Shown: positions 8,509 through 17,726 of the stretch, in pieces
Numbering within the stretch: the stretch's first letter is position 1
Layout of the letters: every line of letters starts with the position of its first letter
Origin: Halomonas eurihalina
Lineage (GTDB): Bacteria; Pseudomonadota; Gammaproteobacteria; Pseudomonadales; Halomonadaceae
Assembly: GCF_008274785.1 (NCBI RefSeq)
Contig: NZ_VTPU01000005.1
Span: 151,904 to 215,903 of the forward strand
Length of the DNA stretch: 64,000 bases
Reading direction: 5' to 3'
The notes under the pieces: model-generated
Told to the model about the DNA's origin: nothing
Database searches by the model: none
Seen by the model: only the letters and a program-made list of their open reading frames with translations
Translations under genes and position numbers: made by a program

Positions 8509-9687
8509 TCATCGCTCCTTGAGCAGGGTGCGCGCGTTGTAGAGGTTCATCAGCGCCGATACCACCAGGCTGATCAGCAGATAGACCGCCATGGTGATGG
8601 CGACGATCTCGATGGCCTGCCCGGTCTGATTGAGGGCCGTTCCGGCGAACACCGCTACCAGGTCCGGATAGCCGATGGCAGTGGCCAGCGACGAGTTCTT
8701 GGTCAGGTTCAGATACTGGCTGGTGAGCTGCGGCACGATCACGCGCATCGCCTGGGGAATGACGATCTTGCGCAGGATCACGCCACCCGGCAGGCTAATC
8801 GCCCGCGCCGCCTCGACCTGCCCCTGGGGCACCGACTGGATGCCCGAACGCACGATCTCGGCGATGAAGGAGGCCGTGTAGATCGACAGCGCCAGCCACA
8901 GCGCCACCAGCTCGGGGATCACCGTCACCCCGCCCTTGAAATTGAACCCGGTCAGCGCCGGTACTTCCCAGGACAGCGGTCGTCCGGTGATCAGAAAGAC
9001 CACCAACGGCAGGCCAATCAGGATCAGCGCGCCCAGGCGAAAAACCGGCAGGGCCTTGCCGGTGCGGGTCTGCCGACGCCGCGCATAGACGCTCAGCACG
9101 ACTACCACGATGACGGCCAGCAACAGTGCCCAGAGGGTCGCCGAGAATTCCGGCAACGGCTCGGGCGCCGGCACCACCAGTCCACGCACGTTGAGAAAGA
9201 AGGCTTCGAACAGCGACAGACTCTGGCGCGGGCTCGGCAGGGCCTGCAGGACCGCGAAATACCAGAACAGGATCTGCACCAGCAGCGGAATGTTGCGGAA
9301 TATCTCGACATAGGCGGCGGCGAGCTTGGCCAGCAGCCAGTTGCTCGACAGCCGCGAGATGCCCACGGCGAAGCCGATGATGGTCGCCGCCACGATGCCC
9401 ATGCCCGAGACCAGCAAGGTATTGAGCAGGCCGACCACGAAGGTGCGCGCATAGCTGCTGTCACCGCTGTAGTCGATCAGGGTCTGTGGAATGGAAAAGC
9501 CGGCGCGCTCCTGGAGAAAGCCGAAGCCCGTGGTGATGCCACGTGCCTCCAGGTTGGCCAGGGTGTTGGTCACGATCATGGCGATGAAGCCCAGCAGGGC
9601 CAGCAACAGGATCGCCTGGATCACCAACGCACGAACGGCGGGGTCACGCCATAGCGGCCCCCGTTCGGTAGAAGAAGAACGCTGCAT
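8509..9687 (-). CDS. aapQ: General L-amino acid ABC transporter permease AapQ
   Basis: A 392-residue inner-membrane permease, partner of AapM. The first transmembrane helix (LVIQAILLLALLGFIAMIV) is followed by a long periplasmic loop and the permease core with its EAA loop (VEAARAISLPGGVILRKIVIP) in the C-terminal third. ATG 9687 (MQRSSSTERG) is selected because GAGG precedes it by 6 bases; a GTG 24 bases upstream has no ribosome binding site. Confidence 0.92.
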   Translation of the reverse strand: MQRSSSTERGPLWRDPAVRALVIQAILLLALLGFIAMIVTNTLANLEARGITTGFGFLQERAGFSIPQTLIDYSGDSSYARTFVVGLLNTLLVSGMGIVAATIIGFAVGISRLSSNWLLAKLAAAYVEIFRNIPLLVQILFWYFAVLQALPSPRQSLSLFEAFFLNVRGLVVPAPEPLPEFSATLWALLLAVIVVVVLSVYARRRQTRTGKALPVFRLGALILIGLPLVVFLITGRPLSWEVPALTGFNFKGGVTVIPELVALWLALSIYTASFIAEIVRSGIQSVPQGQVEAARAISLPGGVILRKIVIPQAMRVIVPQLTSQYLNLTKNSSLATAIGYPDLVAVFAGTALNQTGQAIEIVAITMAVYLLISLVVSALMNLYNARTLLKER

Positions 9688-9816
9688 GTCGAGCCTCGAA
9701 CGGGATATCACGATCCGCCGCTACCCATCAGGGAGGGGAAACGGCGGATGCAGGAATCAGCCGGCCTGACGCGGCATGACCGTTACAACGACCCCGGCAA
9801 CATGCCAAGGCCACCG

Positions 9817-9843
9817 GATAGCCGCCATGCAAGGGCGGCTATC
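9817..9843 (-). promoter_or_regulatory. Hairpin between aapJ and aapQ
   Basis: Perfect 10-bp stem GATAGCCGCC / GGCGGCTATC with a 7-base loop, in the 197-bp gap after aapJ and not followed by a T-run on the minus strand. Such stems often protect the binding-protein mRNA or partly terminate, giving more AapJ than permease. Function here is inferred. Confidence 0.6.
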
Positions 9844-9884
9844 GCGCACGATCAGACCACGCAGGCCATATCCAGAGGATTGGC

Positions 9885-10913
9885 TCAGCGAACCGGCGGC
9901 GCGTAGAGAATGCCGCCCTCGTTCCACAGCGCGTTCATGCCACGGCTGATACCCAACGGCGAATCCTCGCCCACTGTGCGGGCGAACACTTCGCCGTAGT
10001 TACCTACCTGGGAGATGATGTTGTAGGCCCAGTCGTTGCCGAGACCGAGTTGCTCACCGTAGGTGCCGTCGACACCGAGCAGACGCGCCACCCCGGGATT
10101 GGGCGGATCCTGTTTCATCTCGTCGACATTGTCGCTGTTCACGCCCATTTCCTCGGCGTTGACCATGGCGAAGATCGTCCACTTGATGATGTTGAACCAC
10201 TGGTCATCGCCCTGGCGCACCACCGGGCCCAGCGGCTCCTTGGAGATCAGCTCGGTGAGGATCTCGACGCTGTCCGGCTCCGGCAACTGCAGGCGCAGGG
10301 CACTGAGCTGGGAGGTATCGGAAGTCAGCACGTCACAGCGACCGCTGGCGAAGCCCTGGGCCGTCTGATCCGGGGTATCGAAGGTCACGGTTTTGATATC
10401 GATATTGCGGGAGGGGAAATAGTCCGCGAGGTTGAGTTCGTGGGTGGTGCCGGACTGGATGCAGATCGAGGCGCCGTTCAAGTCCTCGAGGCTCTCGATG
10501 CCCAGCTCCTTGTCGACCATGAAGCCCTGGCCATCGTAGAAGGTGGTGGCGGTGAAATTCAGTCCCAGGGAGTTGTCCCGGGTCGCCGTCCAGGTGGTGT
10601 TGCGCGAGAGGACATCGATCTCGCCGGATTGCAGCGCGGTGAAACGCTCCTTGGCGGTCAGCGGAGTGAAAGCCACTTTTTCGGGATCGCCGAAGATAGC
10701 CGAGGACACCGCACGGCAGGTCTCCACGTCCAGGCCTTGCCAGGTGCCGTCCTCGTCCGATGACGAGAAGCCAGCCAGCCCGACGTTGACACCACAGTGC
10801 AGCTCACCGCGTTCCTTGACCTCGTCCAGGGTCGCCGCCGAGGCGGAAGCAGCCGTTCCAAGCGACAGGGTGGCGAGGGATAGTGCCACCAGTGCCTTGT
10901 TGTTATTGCGCAT
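9885..10913 (-). CDS. aapJ: General L-amino acid ABC transporter periplasmic binding protein
   Basis: A 342-residue periplasmic solute-binding protein of the AapJ/BztA type. The signal peptide (MRNNNKALVALSLATLSLG, then AASASA before the likely cleavage) is followed by ATLDEVKERGELHCGVNVGLAGFSS. Start 10913 is chosen because the signal peptide begins there and GGAG lies 9 bases upstream; that GGAG sits within an upstream in-frame ATG (10928) that would spoil the signal sequence. It binds L-amino acids for AapQMP and is the promoter-proximal gene. The region upstream (10914-11036) shows no operator I recognise. Confidence 0.93.
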   Translation of the reverse strand: MRNNNKALVALSLATLSLGTAASASAATLDEVKERGELHCGVNVGLAGFSSSDEDGTWQGLDVETCRAVSSAIFGDPEKVAFTPLTAKERFTALQSGEIDVLSRNTTWTATRDNSLGLNFTATTFYDGQGFMVDKELGIESLEDLNGASICIQSGTTHELNLADYFPSRNIDIKTVTFDTPDQTAQGFASGRCDVLTSDTSQLSALRLQLPEPDSVEILTELISKEPLGPVVRQGDDQWFNIIKWTIFAMVNAEEMGVNSDNVDEMKQDPPNPGVARLLGVDGTYGEQLGLGNDWAYNIISQVGNYGEVFARTVGEDSPLGISRGMNALWNEGGILYAPPVR

Positions 10914-11036
10914 GACCAGAAACTCCATTGTTGTCTTGTAATGTGCATGCATCGCAATGCGACGCCTGCGAATTTAGCAACCCCCTCGTCATCGCGGCAA
11001 CGCTGCCATTAAACGTTTGTCACGACAACGCCCCGC

Positions 11037-11933
11037 TCACTGCGCCTCCAGTTCGAGGCGGAGCCATTGGATCAACCGCTCGATCTCCCTGCCCGGCTCA
11101 CCCGGCGGCAGCCACAGGCCGAGCCGGGCCGAGGTGTCGATGAAGCCCCAGGGCGCGACGAGACGCCCGGCCCGCAGGTCTTCCTCCACGAGATAGGCCG
11201 GCGCGATGGCAACGCCCAATCCCACCAGGGCCGCTTCCAGCATGTAGTTGAGGTGCTCGAACGATTGATCCTTGCGCACCTGCGTCACATCCAGCCCCTC
11301 TGCGGAAAACCAGCGCGGCCATGCCTGTTCCCGGGACTCGGTGTGCAACAGCGGCAACCCCAGCAATTCACTAGGGTCGGGCGCTGCCACCTCGATCAGC
11401 TCGGGCACCATGACGGGTCCGATGCGCTCCGGCGCCAGCTCGATCACCCGGGCGTCAGCCGGCCAGGGCGGCTCGGCAAACCGCATCACGGCGTCGACAT
11501 CGGCTCCCAGCGGCCACTTCTCGCCCTCATCGGCCGTGAGATGCAGGTTCAGGTCCGGGTACCGCGCCTTCAGGCGATGCAGACGCGGAATGAACCAGCG
11601 CGCCAGGAAGCTTCCCGAACACCCCAGCACGACGGGCGCTCCCGCCGCGCGCCGCCTCAGGTGGCCACAGGCATGGGTCAGCTGCTCGAAGGCCTGTGAG
11701 GTCGAGGCACGAAGATATTCCGCCTCCGCCGTCAGGACCAGCCCTCGTCCTTCGCGACGGAAAAGGCTCACCCCGAGTTGATCCTCAAGCTGGCGAATCT
11801 GCCGGCTCACCGCTCCATGCGTGACATTTAGCGTCTCTGCCGCACGCGTCACGCTCAGTGTCCGGGCGACTTCATTGAAGGCCCTGAGGGCATTCAGCGA
11901 TGGTAGTGACTGGCTCAACGCCTTCTCCATCAT
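11037..11933 (-). CDS. trpI: LysR-family regulator, probable TrpI
   Basis: A 298-residue LysR protein whose helix-turn-helix (LPSLNALRAFNEVART ... VTHGAVSRQIRQLE) resembles TrpI and GcvA. Its position, divergent from trpBA with a 101-bp gap, matches Pseudomonas trpI-trpBA, where TrpI activates trpBA in response to indoleglycerol phosphate. The identification rests mainly on that arrangement. ATG 11933 is used; a GTG 15 bases upstream is possible, and ATG 11930 follows directly. Confidence 0.8.
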   Translation of the reverse strand: MMEKALSQSLPSLNALRAFNEVARTLSVTRAAETLNVTHGAVSRQIRQLEDQLGVSLFRREGRGLVLTAEAEYLRASTSQAFEQLTHACGHLRRRAAGAPVVLGCSGSFLARWFIPRLHRLKARYPDLNLHLTADEGEKWPLGADVDAVMRFAEPPWPADARVIELAPERIGPVMVPELIEVAAPDPSELLGLPLLHTESREQAWPRWFSAEGLDVTQVRKDQSFEHLNYMLEAALVGLGVAIAPAYLVEEDLRAGRLVAPWGFIDTSARLGLWLPPGEPGREIERLIQWLRLELEAQ

Positions 11934-12034
11934 GTCAGTTTTTCTCACATATTAGCGCATAATCATCGATTTTCACCGCCTCGTCGGCTGGCTAATCTGC
12001 ATGCCACTACACCTGCCGCGAGAGAGTGATCGCC
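11934..12034. promoter_or_regulatory. trpI-trpB divergent control region
   Basis: AT-rich 101-bp gap between the divergent starts, expected to hold the TrpI operators and both promoters. It contains ACATATTAGCGCATAATCAT close to trpI and GAGAGAG as the trpB ribosome binding site. Exact LysR boxes were not resolved. Confidence 0.5.
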
Positions 12035-13267
12035 ATGGGCTTTTCCACACCGAGGCACGACCCCGTCCCCGATGCCAATGGCTGCTTCGGCCATTTCGGG
12101 GGCCGCTTCGTCGCCGAGACCCTGATGCCACTGACGCTCGACCTTCAGGCGCAATATGCGGCAGTGAAGGACAGCGCCTCATTTCGTGCCGAACTGGCTG
12201 CCTTGCAGCGGGACTTCGTCGGCCGTCAAAGTCCCCTGTATTTCGCCGAGCGCCTGACCGAGCGACTGCAGGGCGCGACGATCTACCTCAAGCGCGAAGA
12301 CCTGATGCACACCGGCGCACACAAGATCAACAACTGCCTGGGCCAGCTGCTGCTCGCCCGGCACATGGGCAAGCGACGGATCATCGCCGAAACCGGTGCC
12401 GGCATGCACGGCGTGGCGACAGCCACCGTGGCGGCCCGCTTCGGGATGGACTGCACCGTCTACATGGGCAGCGCCGACATCGACCGCCAGCGTCCCAATG
12501 TAGAGCGCATGCAACTGCTCGGTGCCGAGATCGTGCCGGTGAGTCACGGTACGGGCACCTTGAAGGATGCGATGAACGAGGCGATGCGCGACTGGACCAC
12601 CAATGTGGCCTCCACCTTCTATGTCATCGGCACCGTGGCCGGCCCCCATCCGTATCCGAGCCTGGTCCGGGATTTCCAGTCCGTCATCGGCCAGGAGGTT
12701 CGCGAGCAAATGCTCGAACGGGAAGGACGGCCGCCCGATTCCCTGCTGGCCTGCATCGGTGGCGGCTCGAATGCCATGGGTCTCTTCCACCCCTTCGTGC
12801 ACGAGCCCGACGTACGCCTGATCGGCGTGGAAGCGGCCGGCCAGGGCCTCGAGACCGGCCGGCATGCCGCCAGCCTGCAGGGCGGCGCGCCCGGTGTCCT
12901 GCACGGCAATCGCACCTACCTGTTGCAGTCCGAAGAGGGGCAGATCGTCGATGCCCATTCCATCTCGGCCGGGCTCGATTATCCGGGCATCGGCCCGGAG
13001 CATGCCTGGCTGCACGAGACGGGACGCGGCGAGTATGTCGCCGTCACCGATGACGAAGCGGTCGACGCCTTCCATACCCTCTGCCGGCTGGAAGGGATCA
13101 TTCCCGCCCTGGAGTCCTCCCATGCCATTGCCCACGCCATCAAGCTGGCGCCGACATTGCCGCGCTCGCACCGCATGGTGATCAACCTGAGCGGACGCGG
13201 CGACAAGGACATGGCGAGCGTCGCCGACTACATGACCGCCAAGCCCAACGACCGAGGAACGCAATGA
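12035..13267 (+). CDS. trpB: Tryptophan synthase beta subunit
   Basis: A 410-residue PLP enzyme that joins indole and serine to make tryptophan. [17 protein letters not shown] is the conserved N-terminus, [16 protein letters not shown] holds the PLP lysine, GGGSNAMG is the phosphate-binding loop and [16 protein letters not shown] the family motif. ATG 12035 follows GAGAGAG. Its stop overlaps the trpA start (ATGA), ensuring paired synthesis of the alpha2-beta2 complex. The gene is separate from any trpE/trpDC genes, as in pseudomonads with trpI-trpBA. Confidence 0.98.
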   Translation: MGFSTPRHDPVPDANGCFGHFGGRFVAETLMPLTLDLQAQYAAVKDSASFRAELAALQRDFVGRQSPLYFAERLTERLQGATIYLKREDLMHTGAHKINNCLGQLLLARHMGKRRIIAETGAGMHGVATATVAARFGMDCTVYMGSADIDRQRPNVERMQLLGAEIVPVSHGTGTLKDAMNEAMRDWTTNVASTFYVIGTVAGPHPYPSLVRDFQSVIGQEVREQMLEREGRPPDSLLACIGGGSNAMGLFHPFVHEPDVRLIGVEAAGQGLETGRHAASLQGGAPGVLHGNRTYLLQSEEGQIVDAHSISAGLDYPGIGPEHAWLHETGRGEYVAVTDDEAVDAFHTLCRLEGIIPALESSHAIAHAIKLAPTLPRSHRMVINLSGRGDKDMASVADYMTAKPNDRGTQ

Positions 13268-14085
13268 TGGCTCCCACGCGAAACCGCATCGCGCGCCGCT
13301 TCACCGAGCTCCAGGCGGCCGATCGCGCCGGGCTCGTCACCTTCATCAGCGCCGGCGACCCCGATTACGACACCAGCCTCGACACCCTGCTGGGCCTGCC
13401 GGCGGCCGGTGCTGATATCATCGAGCTGGGCATGCCATTCAGCGACCCGATGGCCGACGGGCCGTCGATCCAGCAAGCCTCCCAGCGCGCGCTCCAGGGC
13501 GGGCAGGACATGCACAAGACCCTGGCCATGGTCCGTGCCTTTCGCGAGCACGACAACGAGACGCCATTGGTGCTGATGGGCTATTACAACCCGATCCATC
13601 GCCTGGGCGTGGCGCCTTTCCTGGCGTTGGCGTCCGCTGCCGGTGTCGATGGGCTGATCGTGGTCGATCTGCCGCCGGAACATGACGAGGAGATCCGCCG
13701 GCCGGCACGGGAACACGACCTGCACGTCATCCGGCTGGCCACGCCAACCACCGACGAATGCCGCCTGCCGCGGGTCCTGCAGGATGCCACCGGCTTTCTC
13801 TATTACGTCTCCGGCACCGGCGTGACCGGCGCGACCCAGGCCAGCCCGGAACGGATCGAGGCCCAGTTGAGCCGGATCCGCCAGAAGACCGAACTGCCGA
13901 TCGGTGTCGGCTTCGGCATCCGCACGCCCGACCAGGCGCGATGCATCGCCGAATTCGCCGATGCCGTCGTGGTCGGCTCCGCGCTGACCGACTGCTTCCA
14001 GCAAGCCGAGCGACCGGCCGACGGTAAGCGAGCCGTGCTGGAGCGGGTCCGCTCGCTGGCCGCGGCCATCGCCGAAGCACGTTGA
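13264..14085 (+). CDS. trpA: Tryptophan synthase alpha subunit
   Basis: A 273-residue TIM-barrel subunit that cleaves indole-3-glycerol phosphate and channels indole to TrpB. Conserved [13 protein letters not shown], the catalytic Glu in [16 protein letters not shown] and the catalytic Asp in [10 protein letters not shown] are visible, with [11 protein letters not shown] and [11 protein letters not shown] near the phosphate site. It starts within the trpB stop (ATGATG; the second ATG at 13267 is equally possible). Confidence 0.98.
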   Translation: MMAPTRNRIARRFTELQAADRAGLVTFISAGDPDYDTSLDTLLGLPAAGADIIELGMPFSDPMADGPSIQQASQRALQGGQDMHKTLAMVRAFREHDNETPLVLMGYYNPIHRLGVAPFLALASAAGVDGLIVVDLPPEHDEEIRRPAREHDLHVIRLATPTTDECRLPRVLQDATGFLYYVSGTGVTGATQASPERIEAQLSRIRQKTELPIGVGFGIRTPDQARCIAEFADAVVVGSALTDCFQQAERPADGKRAVLERVRSLAAAIAEAR

Positions 14086-14218
14086 ACCACGGCCGTTGAG
14101 TCAGACGAGTGGCGGCGGATCGTGCACCTCTACGCCGGCCCTGCGAGGTGCGTTGAGCCACCGGACAGCCGGGTGGGCGACATGCTAGCCTGCGCGGATC
14201 ACGGTTGTGGAATATCCC

Positions 14219-14827
14219 ATGCGTCTTGTCACCATCCTCGCGAGCGGGCTGCTGCCGCTCGCCGCCCTGTTCGTCACCCCGACCCAGGCCACCAGTTTCA
14301 ACACCGGCGATGTCCAGGCCCATGGCAACTGGCACTCGCTGAGCCTGGCCCTGGGCGGAGAACGCCACGTTCGGGCCATCGAGCAACACAGCTACGACGA
14401 CAGCGTGTTCAGCATCAACGCCACGCCCGGCGCCTGCGCCCATCCCTGGATGGAAATTCGCGTAGCGCTCGGCAAGCTCCAACCCCGCAGCACCACCTGG
14501 GACCAAGTGCCGGTGGACGTGCTGATCGACCGCGACGATGTCCACAGCGGCGAGGCCGCCTTCATCACCGAGCGCGGCGACGATGGCTTCTACGTGCGCC
14601 TGTCGATGCCGGACACCGATGCCCTGCTCGACGATATGCGTCACGGCGAGACACTGCGCCTGCGCATCCACCGAGCTGAGGAGGACTACTGGTTCATGGT
14701 CTTCAGCTTGAACGGTGCCGACCAGGCACTGGCCCGCATGAGCCGCCTGTGCGAGACGCCGCCCTCAAGCCCAAAAGACAACGCCCCCGCCGGTAATCCG
14801 ACGAGGGCGTCATCCGCCACGGGATGA
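14219..14827 (+). CDS. Hypothetical secreted protein
   Basis: A 202-residue protein I do not recognise. It opens with a classical signal peptide (MRLVTILASGLLPLAALFV, then TPTQA before the likely cleavage site). The mature part is soluble and mixed, with two cysteines far apart (in PGACAHPW and SRLCETPP) that could form a disulfide. An ATG 12 bases upstream would only lengthen the signal peptide. The last about 20 residues (Pro-, Ser- and Ala-rich) are encoded across the terminator of the convergent ahpF gene, so the tail may be read-through of a once shorter gene. Confidence 0.7.
   Translation: MRLVTILASGLLPLAALFVTPTQATSFNTGDVQAHGNWHSLSLALGGERHVRAIEQHSYDDSVFSINATPGACAHPWMEIRVALGKLQPRSTTWDQVPVDVLIDRDDVHSGEAAFITERGDDGFYVRLSMPDTDALLDDMRHGETLRLRIHRAEEDYWFMVFSLNGADQALARMSRLCETPPSSPKDNAPAGNPTRASSATG
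14773..14810 (-). terminator. Terminator after ahpF
   Basis: On the minus strand a 13-bp stem (14798-14810 with 14781-14793, two G-U-type mismatches, 4-base loop) is followed by TTGTCTTTT. It lies inside the 3' end of the convergent secreted-protein gene. Confidence 0.7.
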
Positions 14828-14842
14828 TGGCTTGGCTAGGTG

Positions 14843-16399
14843 TTACTGGCGAATCAAGTAGTCGAAGGCCCCCAGCGCTGCCCGCGAGCCTTCGCCCAGC
14901 GAGATGACGATCTGCTTGTAGGGCACGGTGGTCACGTCGCCGGCGGCGAAGATGCCCGGTACCGAGGTCATGCCGCGCTCGTCGGTGATGATCTCGCCAT
15001 GCGCGGAAAGCTCGATGGGCGAACCGCGCAGCCACTCGGTGTTCGGCACCAGGCCGATCTGCACGAAGACGCCTTCCAGCTCGATATCGCGAAGCTCACC
15101 GCTGGCGCGCTCCTCATAGGTGAGGCCGGAAACCTTCGCCCCATCGCCATTGATCTGGGTCGTCCGCGCGCCCTTGATGATCTCGACATTGGGCAGGCTG
15201 GCGAGCTTGTTCTGCAGAACCTCGTCGGCGCGCAGCTCGTCCATGAACTCGATCAGGATGACTTCCTTGACCAGGCCGGCCAGGTCGATGGCCGCCTCGA
15301 CGCCGGAGTTGCCGCCGCCGATCACCGCCACGCGCTTGCCCTTGAACAGCGGGCCGTCGCAGTGCGGGCAGTAGGCCACGCCCTTGTTGCGATACTCGGC
15401 CTCGCCGGGCACGTTCATTTCCCGCCAGCGGGCGCCGGTGGCCAGCACCAGGGTACGGCTCTTGAGACTCGCGCCCGAGGCAAAACGCACCTCGTGCTCA
15501 GCGCCGGGCTCGCTGGCGGGTACCAGCTCGACGGCCTGCTGGAGGTTCATGATGTCGACGTCGTACTGCTTGACGTGCTCTTCCAGCGCCGCGGCCAGCT
15601 TGGGGCCTTCGGTATAGGGCACCGAGATCAGGTTTTCGATGCCCAGGGTGTCGAGCACCTGGCCGCCGAAACGCTCGGCAGCGACGCCGGTGCGAATGCC
15701 CTTGCGCGCCGCATAGACGGCCGCCGCGGCACCCGCCGGGCCACCGCCCACGGTCAGCAGGTCGAAGGCCGGCATGGCGTTGAGTTTCTCCGCCTCGCGC
15801 TCCTGGGCGCCGGTGTCCACCTTGGCCAGGATCTGCTCGAGGCTCATGCGGCCCTGATCGAAGGGCTCGCCATTGAGGAAGATGCCGGGTACCGACATCA
15901 CCTCGCGGGCCTCGACCTCGTCCTTGAACAGGGCGCCATCGATGGCCACGTGGCTGATGCCGGGGTTGAGAACCGCCATCAGGTTCAGCGCCTGCACCAC
16001 GTCCGGGCAGTTCTGGCAGGACTGCGAGAAATAGGTTTCGAAGTGCAGGCCCTCAGGCAACGCCTTGATCTGCTCGATCGTCTCGTCGCTCGCCTTCGGT
16101 GGGTGTCCGCCCACCTGCAGCAGTGCCAGGACCAGCGAGGTAAATTCGTGGCCCATGGGAATGCCGGCGAACACCACGCCGGTGGACTCCCCCTCGCGGT
16201 ACAGGGCGAAGGACGGCGCACGGGCGTCGTCGCCATCCTCGCGCAGGCTAATCTTGTCGCTCAGACCCGCGACTTCCTGCAGCAAGGTGTGCAGTTCTCG
16301 GGACTTGTCGCCGTCATCGAGAGTGGCGACGATCTCGAATGGCCGCGTGACCTTCTGGAGATAGGCATTGAGCTGGGATTTCAGATTGTCGTCCAACAT
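14843..16399 (-). CDS. ahpF: Alkyl hydroperoxide reductase subunit F
   Basis: A 518-residue FAD/NADH flavoprotein that reduces AhpC. The N-terminal tandem thioredoxin-fold part has the redox pair in [13 protein letters not shown]; the thioredoxin-reductase-like part has [17 protein letters not shown] (FAD), the second pair [12 protein letters not shown] and [10 protein letters not shown] (NAD). Start 16399 ([15 protein letters not shown]) matches the family N-terminus; upstream in-frame ATGs at 16426 and 16429 would add unconserved residues. It lies 152 bp after ahpC, with a strong hairpin between. Confidence 0.96.
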   Translation of the reverse strand: MLDDNLKSQLNAYLQKVTRPFEIVATLDDGDKSRELHTLLQEVAGLSDKISLREDGDDARAPSFALYREGESTGVVFAGIPMGHEFTSLVLALLQVGGHPPKASDETIEQIKALPEGLHFETYFSQSCQNCPDVVQALNLMAVLNPGISHVAIDGALFKDEVEAREVMSVPGIFLNGEPFDQGRMSLEQILAKVDTGAQEREAEKLNAMPAFDLLTVGGGPAGAAAAVYAARKGIRTGVAAERFGGQVLDTLGIENLISVPYTEGPKLAAALEEHVKQYDVDIMNLQQAVELVPASEPGAEHEVRFASGASLKSRTLVLATGARWREMNVPGEAEYRNKGVAYCPHCDGPLFKGKRVAVIGGGNSGVEAAIDLAGLVKEVILIEFMDELRADEVLQNKLASLPNVEIIKGARTTQINGDGAKVSGLTYEERASGELRDIELEGVFVQIGLVPNTEWLRGSPIELSAHGEIITDERGMTSVPGIFAAGDVTTVPYKQIVISLGEGSRAALGAFDYLIRQ

Positions 16400-16502
16400 A
16401 ACGGCGATATCCTCGTCGCGGATCATCAAGACGCAACTCGCCCTTCACGCTCGCGGGGGCGGGGGCGGGGCGGCGCGTCCTGCATGAAATTCGGCTGAGA
16501 GA

Positions 16503-16523
16503 AGCCCGGGCGACGCCCGGGCT
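16503..16523 (-). promoter_or_regulatory. GC-rich hairpin between ahpC and ahpF
   Basis: AGCCCGGGCG-A-CGCCCGGGCT is an almost perfect palindrome 28 bases after the ahpC stop; on the minus strand TTCTC follows. It probably acts as a partial terminator or mRNA-stabilising stem giving more AhpC than AhpF. A G-tract run (16455-16473) lies just beyond it. Confidence 0.65.
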
Positions 16524-16550
16524 CATCAGGAAGGTGTCGGCAGGGCTTAC

Positions 16551-17114
16551 TTAGATCTTGCCGACCAGGTCCAGGGACGGCGCCAGGGTCTCTTCGCCTT
16601 CTTCCCACTTGGCCGGGCAGACTTCGTTGGGGTTGGCACGCACGTACTGGGCGGCCTTGACCTTGCGCAGCAGCTCCTCGGCGTTACGGCCGATGTTGCC
16701 GGCGTTCAGCTCGATGATCTGGATCTTGCCATCGGGGTCGACGACGAAAGTGCCACGGTCAGCGACGCCGTCTTCCTCGATCAGCACGTCGAAGTTGCGA
16801 GACACGACGTGAGTCGGGTCGGCCAGCATCGGGTACTGCAACTTGCCGATGGTCTCGGAGCTGTCGTGCCAGGCCTTGTGGGTGAAGTGGGTGTCGGTGG
16901 AGACACTGTAGATTTCCACGCCCAGCTTCTTGAACTCTTCGTAGTTGTCGGCCAGATCGCCCAGCTCGGTGGGGCAGACGAAAGTGAAGTCGGCCGGATA
17001 GAAGAAGAAGATGCTCCACTGGCCCTTCAGGCTCTCATCGGTAACGTCGACGAATTCGCCGTTGTGATAAGCGGTGGCCTTGAACGGCAGGACTTCGGTA
17101 TTGAGCAGTGACAT
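16551..17114 (-). CDS. ahpC: Alkyl hydroperoxide reductase subunit C (typical 2-Cys peroxiredoxin)
   Basis: A 187-residue peroxiredoxin reducing H2O2 and organic peroxides, recycled by AhpF. The peroxidatic cysteine is Cys47 in FTFVCPTEL and the resolving cysteine is Cys166 in NEVCPAKW, the same positions as in the enteric enzyme. Length is normal. It leads the ahpCF unit. OxyR, the usual activator, is encoded at 42109-43026. Confidence 0.98.
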   Translation of the reverse strand: MSLLNTEVLPFKATAYHNGEFVDVTDESLKGQWSIFFFYPADFTFVCPTELGDLADNYEEFKKLGVEIYSVSTDTHFTHKAWHDSSETIGKLQYPMLADPTHVVSRNFDVLIEEDGVADRGTFVVDPDGKIQIIELNAGNIGRNAEELLRKVKAAQYVRANPNEVCPAKWEEGEETLAPSLDLVGKI

Positions 17115-17423
17115 CGATGATGCTCCTTGCTGTCGTGGATAATCGGGTTAAGACAGCGCCTAGGATATCTACCAAGGTCTTATAGGGTAAATTGAACTCT
17201 CTGATCCAACCGATAGGGGTTTTCTAAGAACCAGCCGACCCTGATAACGGCGCCTGACCGGGGCAACCGTGCAGGCGGGCATGGCCGCTCATCGCGCATG
17301 AGGCGTCACATGAAGAAGAGAAGAAAGGGGCCGGCGCCCTCCTGGTGTTACCCGAAAAGGTCACCGGGCAAGGCGCGCTAGCGAAGCTGTGGCTCGCCGG
17401 AGGGAACCTTGAGCCGACAGGGC
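17115..17423 (-). promoter_or_regulatory. ahpC upstream region with TACCnnGGTCT element
   Basis: This 309-bp gap holds the ahpC promoter. TACCAAGGTCTTATA (17170-17184) recurs as TACCTTGGTCTATATA in the promoter of the next small gene (17608-17623). The stretch 17180-17225 is AT-rich and is where an OxyR site is expected; I found tetranucleotides at 7-base spacing but not a clean ATAG/CTAT array. From about 17230 to 17423 I see no gene or strong structure. Confidence 0.45.
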
Positions 17424-17567
17424 TCAGATGTAGGCATAGGGCATGCGGGACTGAAAGCCGCGATAGGCGCTCTCGGTCATGGTTTCCAGCAAACGGTAGG
17501 CCATCTTGCCGAAGCGCTTGAGCAGGGGCATGCGGTCGGTACGTTCAACAACCTTGGTAGTCGTCAT
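17424..17567 (-). CDS. Small hypothetical protein, 47 residues
   Basis: An ATG-started frame of 47 codons on the minus strand, MTTTKVVERTDRMPLLKRFG and so on, ending RMPYAYI. It is basic and amphipathic with alternating Arg/Lys, Leu and Met and no signal peptide or obvious transmembrane helix. Support for a real gene: a good TATAAT box (17604-17609) about 37 bp upstream, overlapped by two 13-bp direct repeats, and a conserved-looking start. The ribosome binding site is weak (AGG about 11 bases upstream). It could bind nucleic acid or membrane; I do not recognise it. Confidence 0.55.
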   Translation of the reverse strand: MTTTKVVERTDRMPLLKRFGKMAYRLLETMTESAYRGFQSRMPYAYI

Positions 17568-17603
17568 GACAGTCGAACCTGTGCGTTGAGGAATGTACTG
17601 GGC

Positions 17604-17633
17604 ATTATACCTTGGTCTATATACTTTGGTCTA
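17604..17633 (-). promoter_or_regulatory. Promoter with two direct repeats (probable operator)
   Basis: On the plus strand ATACCTTGGTCTA (17607-17619) and ATACTTTGGTCTA (17621-17633) differ at one base with a 14-bp period. They lie immediately upstream of, and slightly overlap, the minus-strand -10 box TATAAT (17609-17604), occupying the -35/spacer region of the 47-residue ORF. This is what a repressor site would look like. Confidence 0.6.
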
Positions 17634-17726
17634 ATTACCTACCTATCCCTCACGACATGGCTCGCATCAGGGCGGCCCGCACCGATATCCGAAGACCTCC
17701 CGTGCGGGCCGTTTCCCGATACCGGA

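Noticed and set aside
14840..16498. 552-codon open frame antisense to ahpF
   Set aside because: No recognisable domain; ahpF is complete on the minus strand.
17180..17225. Canonical OxyR site upstream of ahpC
   Set aside because: AT-rich tetranucleotides occur at 7-base spacing but do not follow the ATAG-N7-CTAT order well enough to call.
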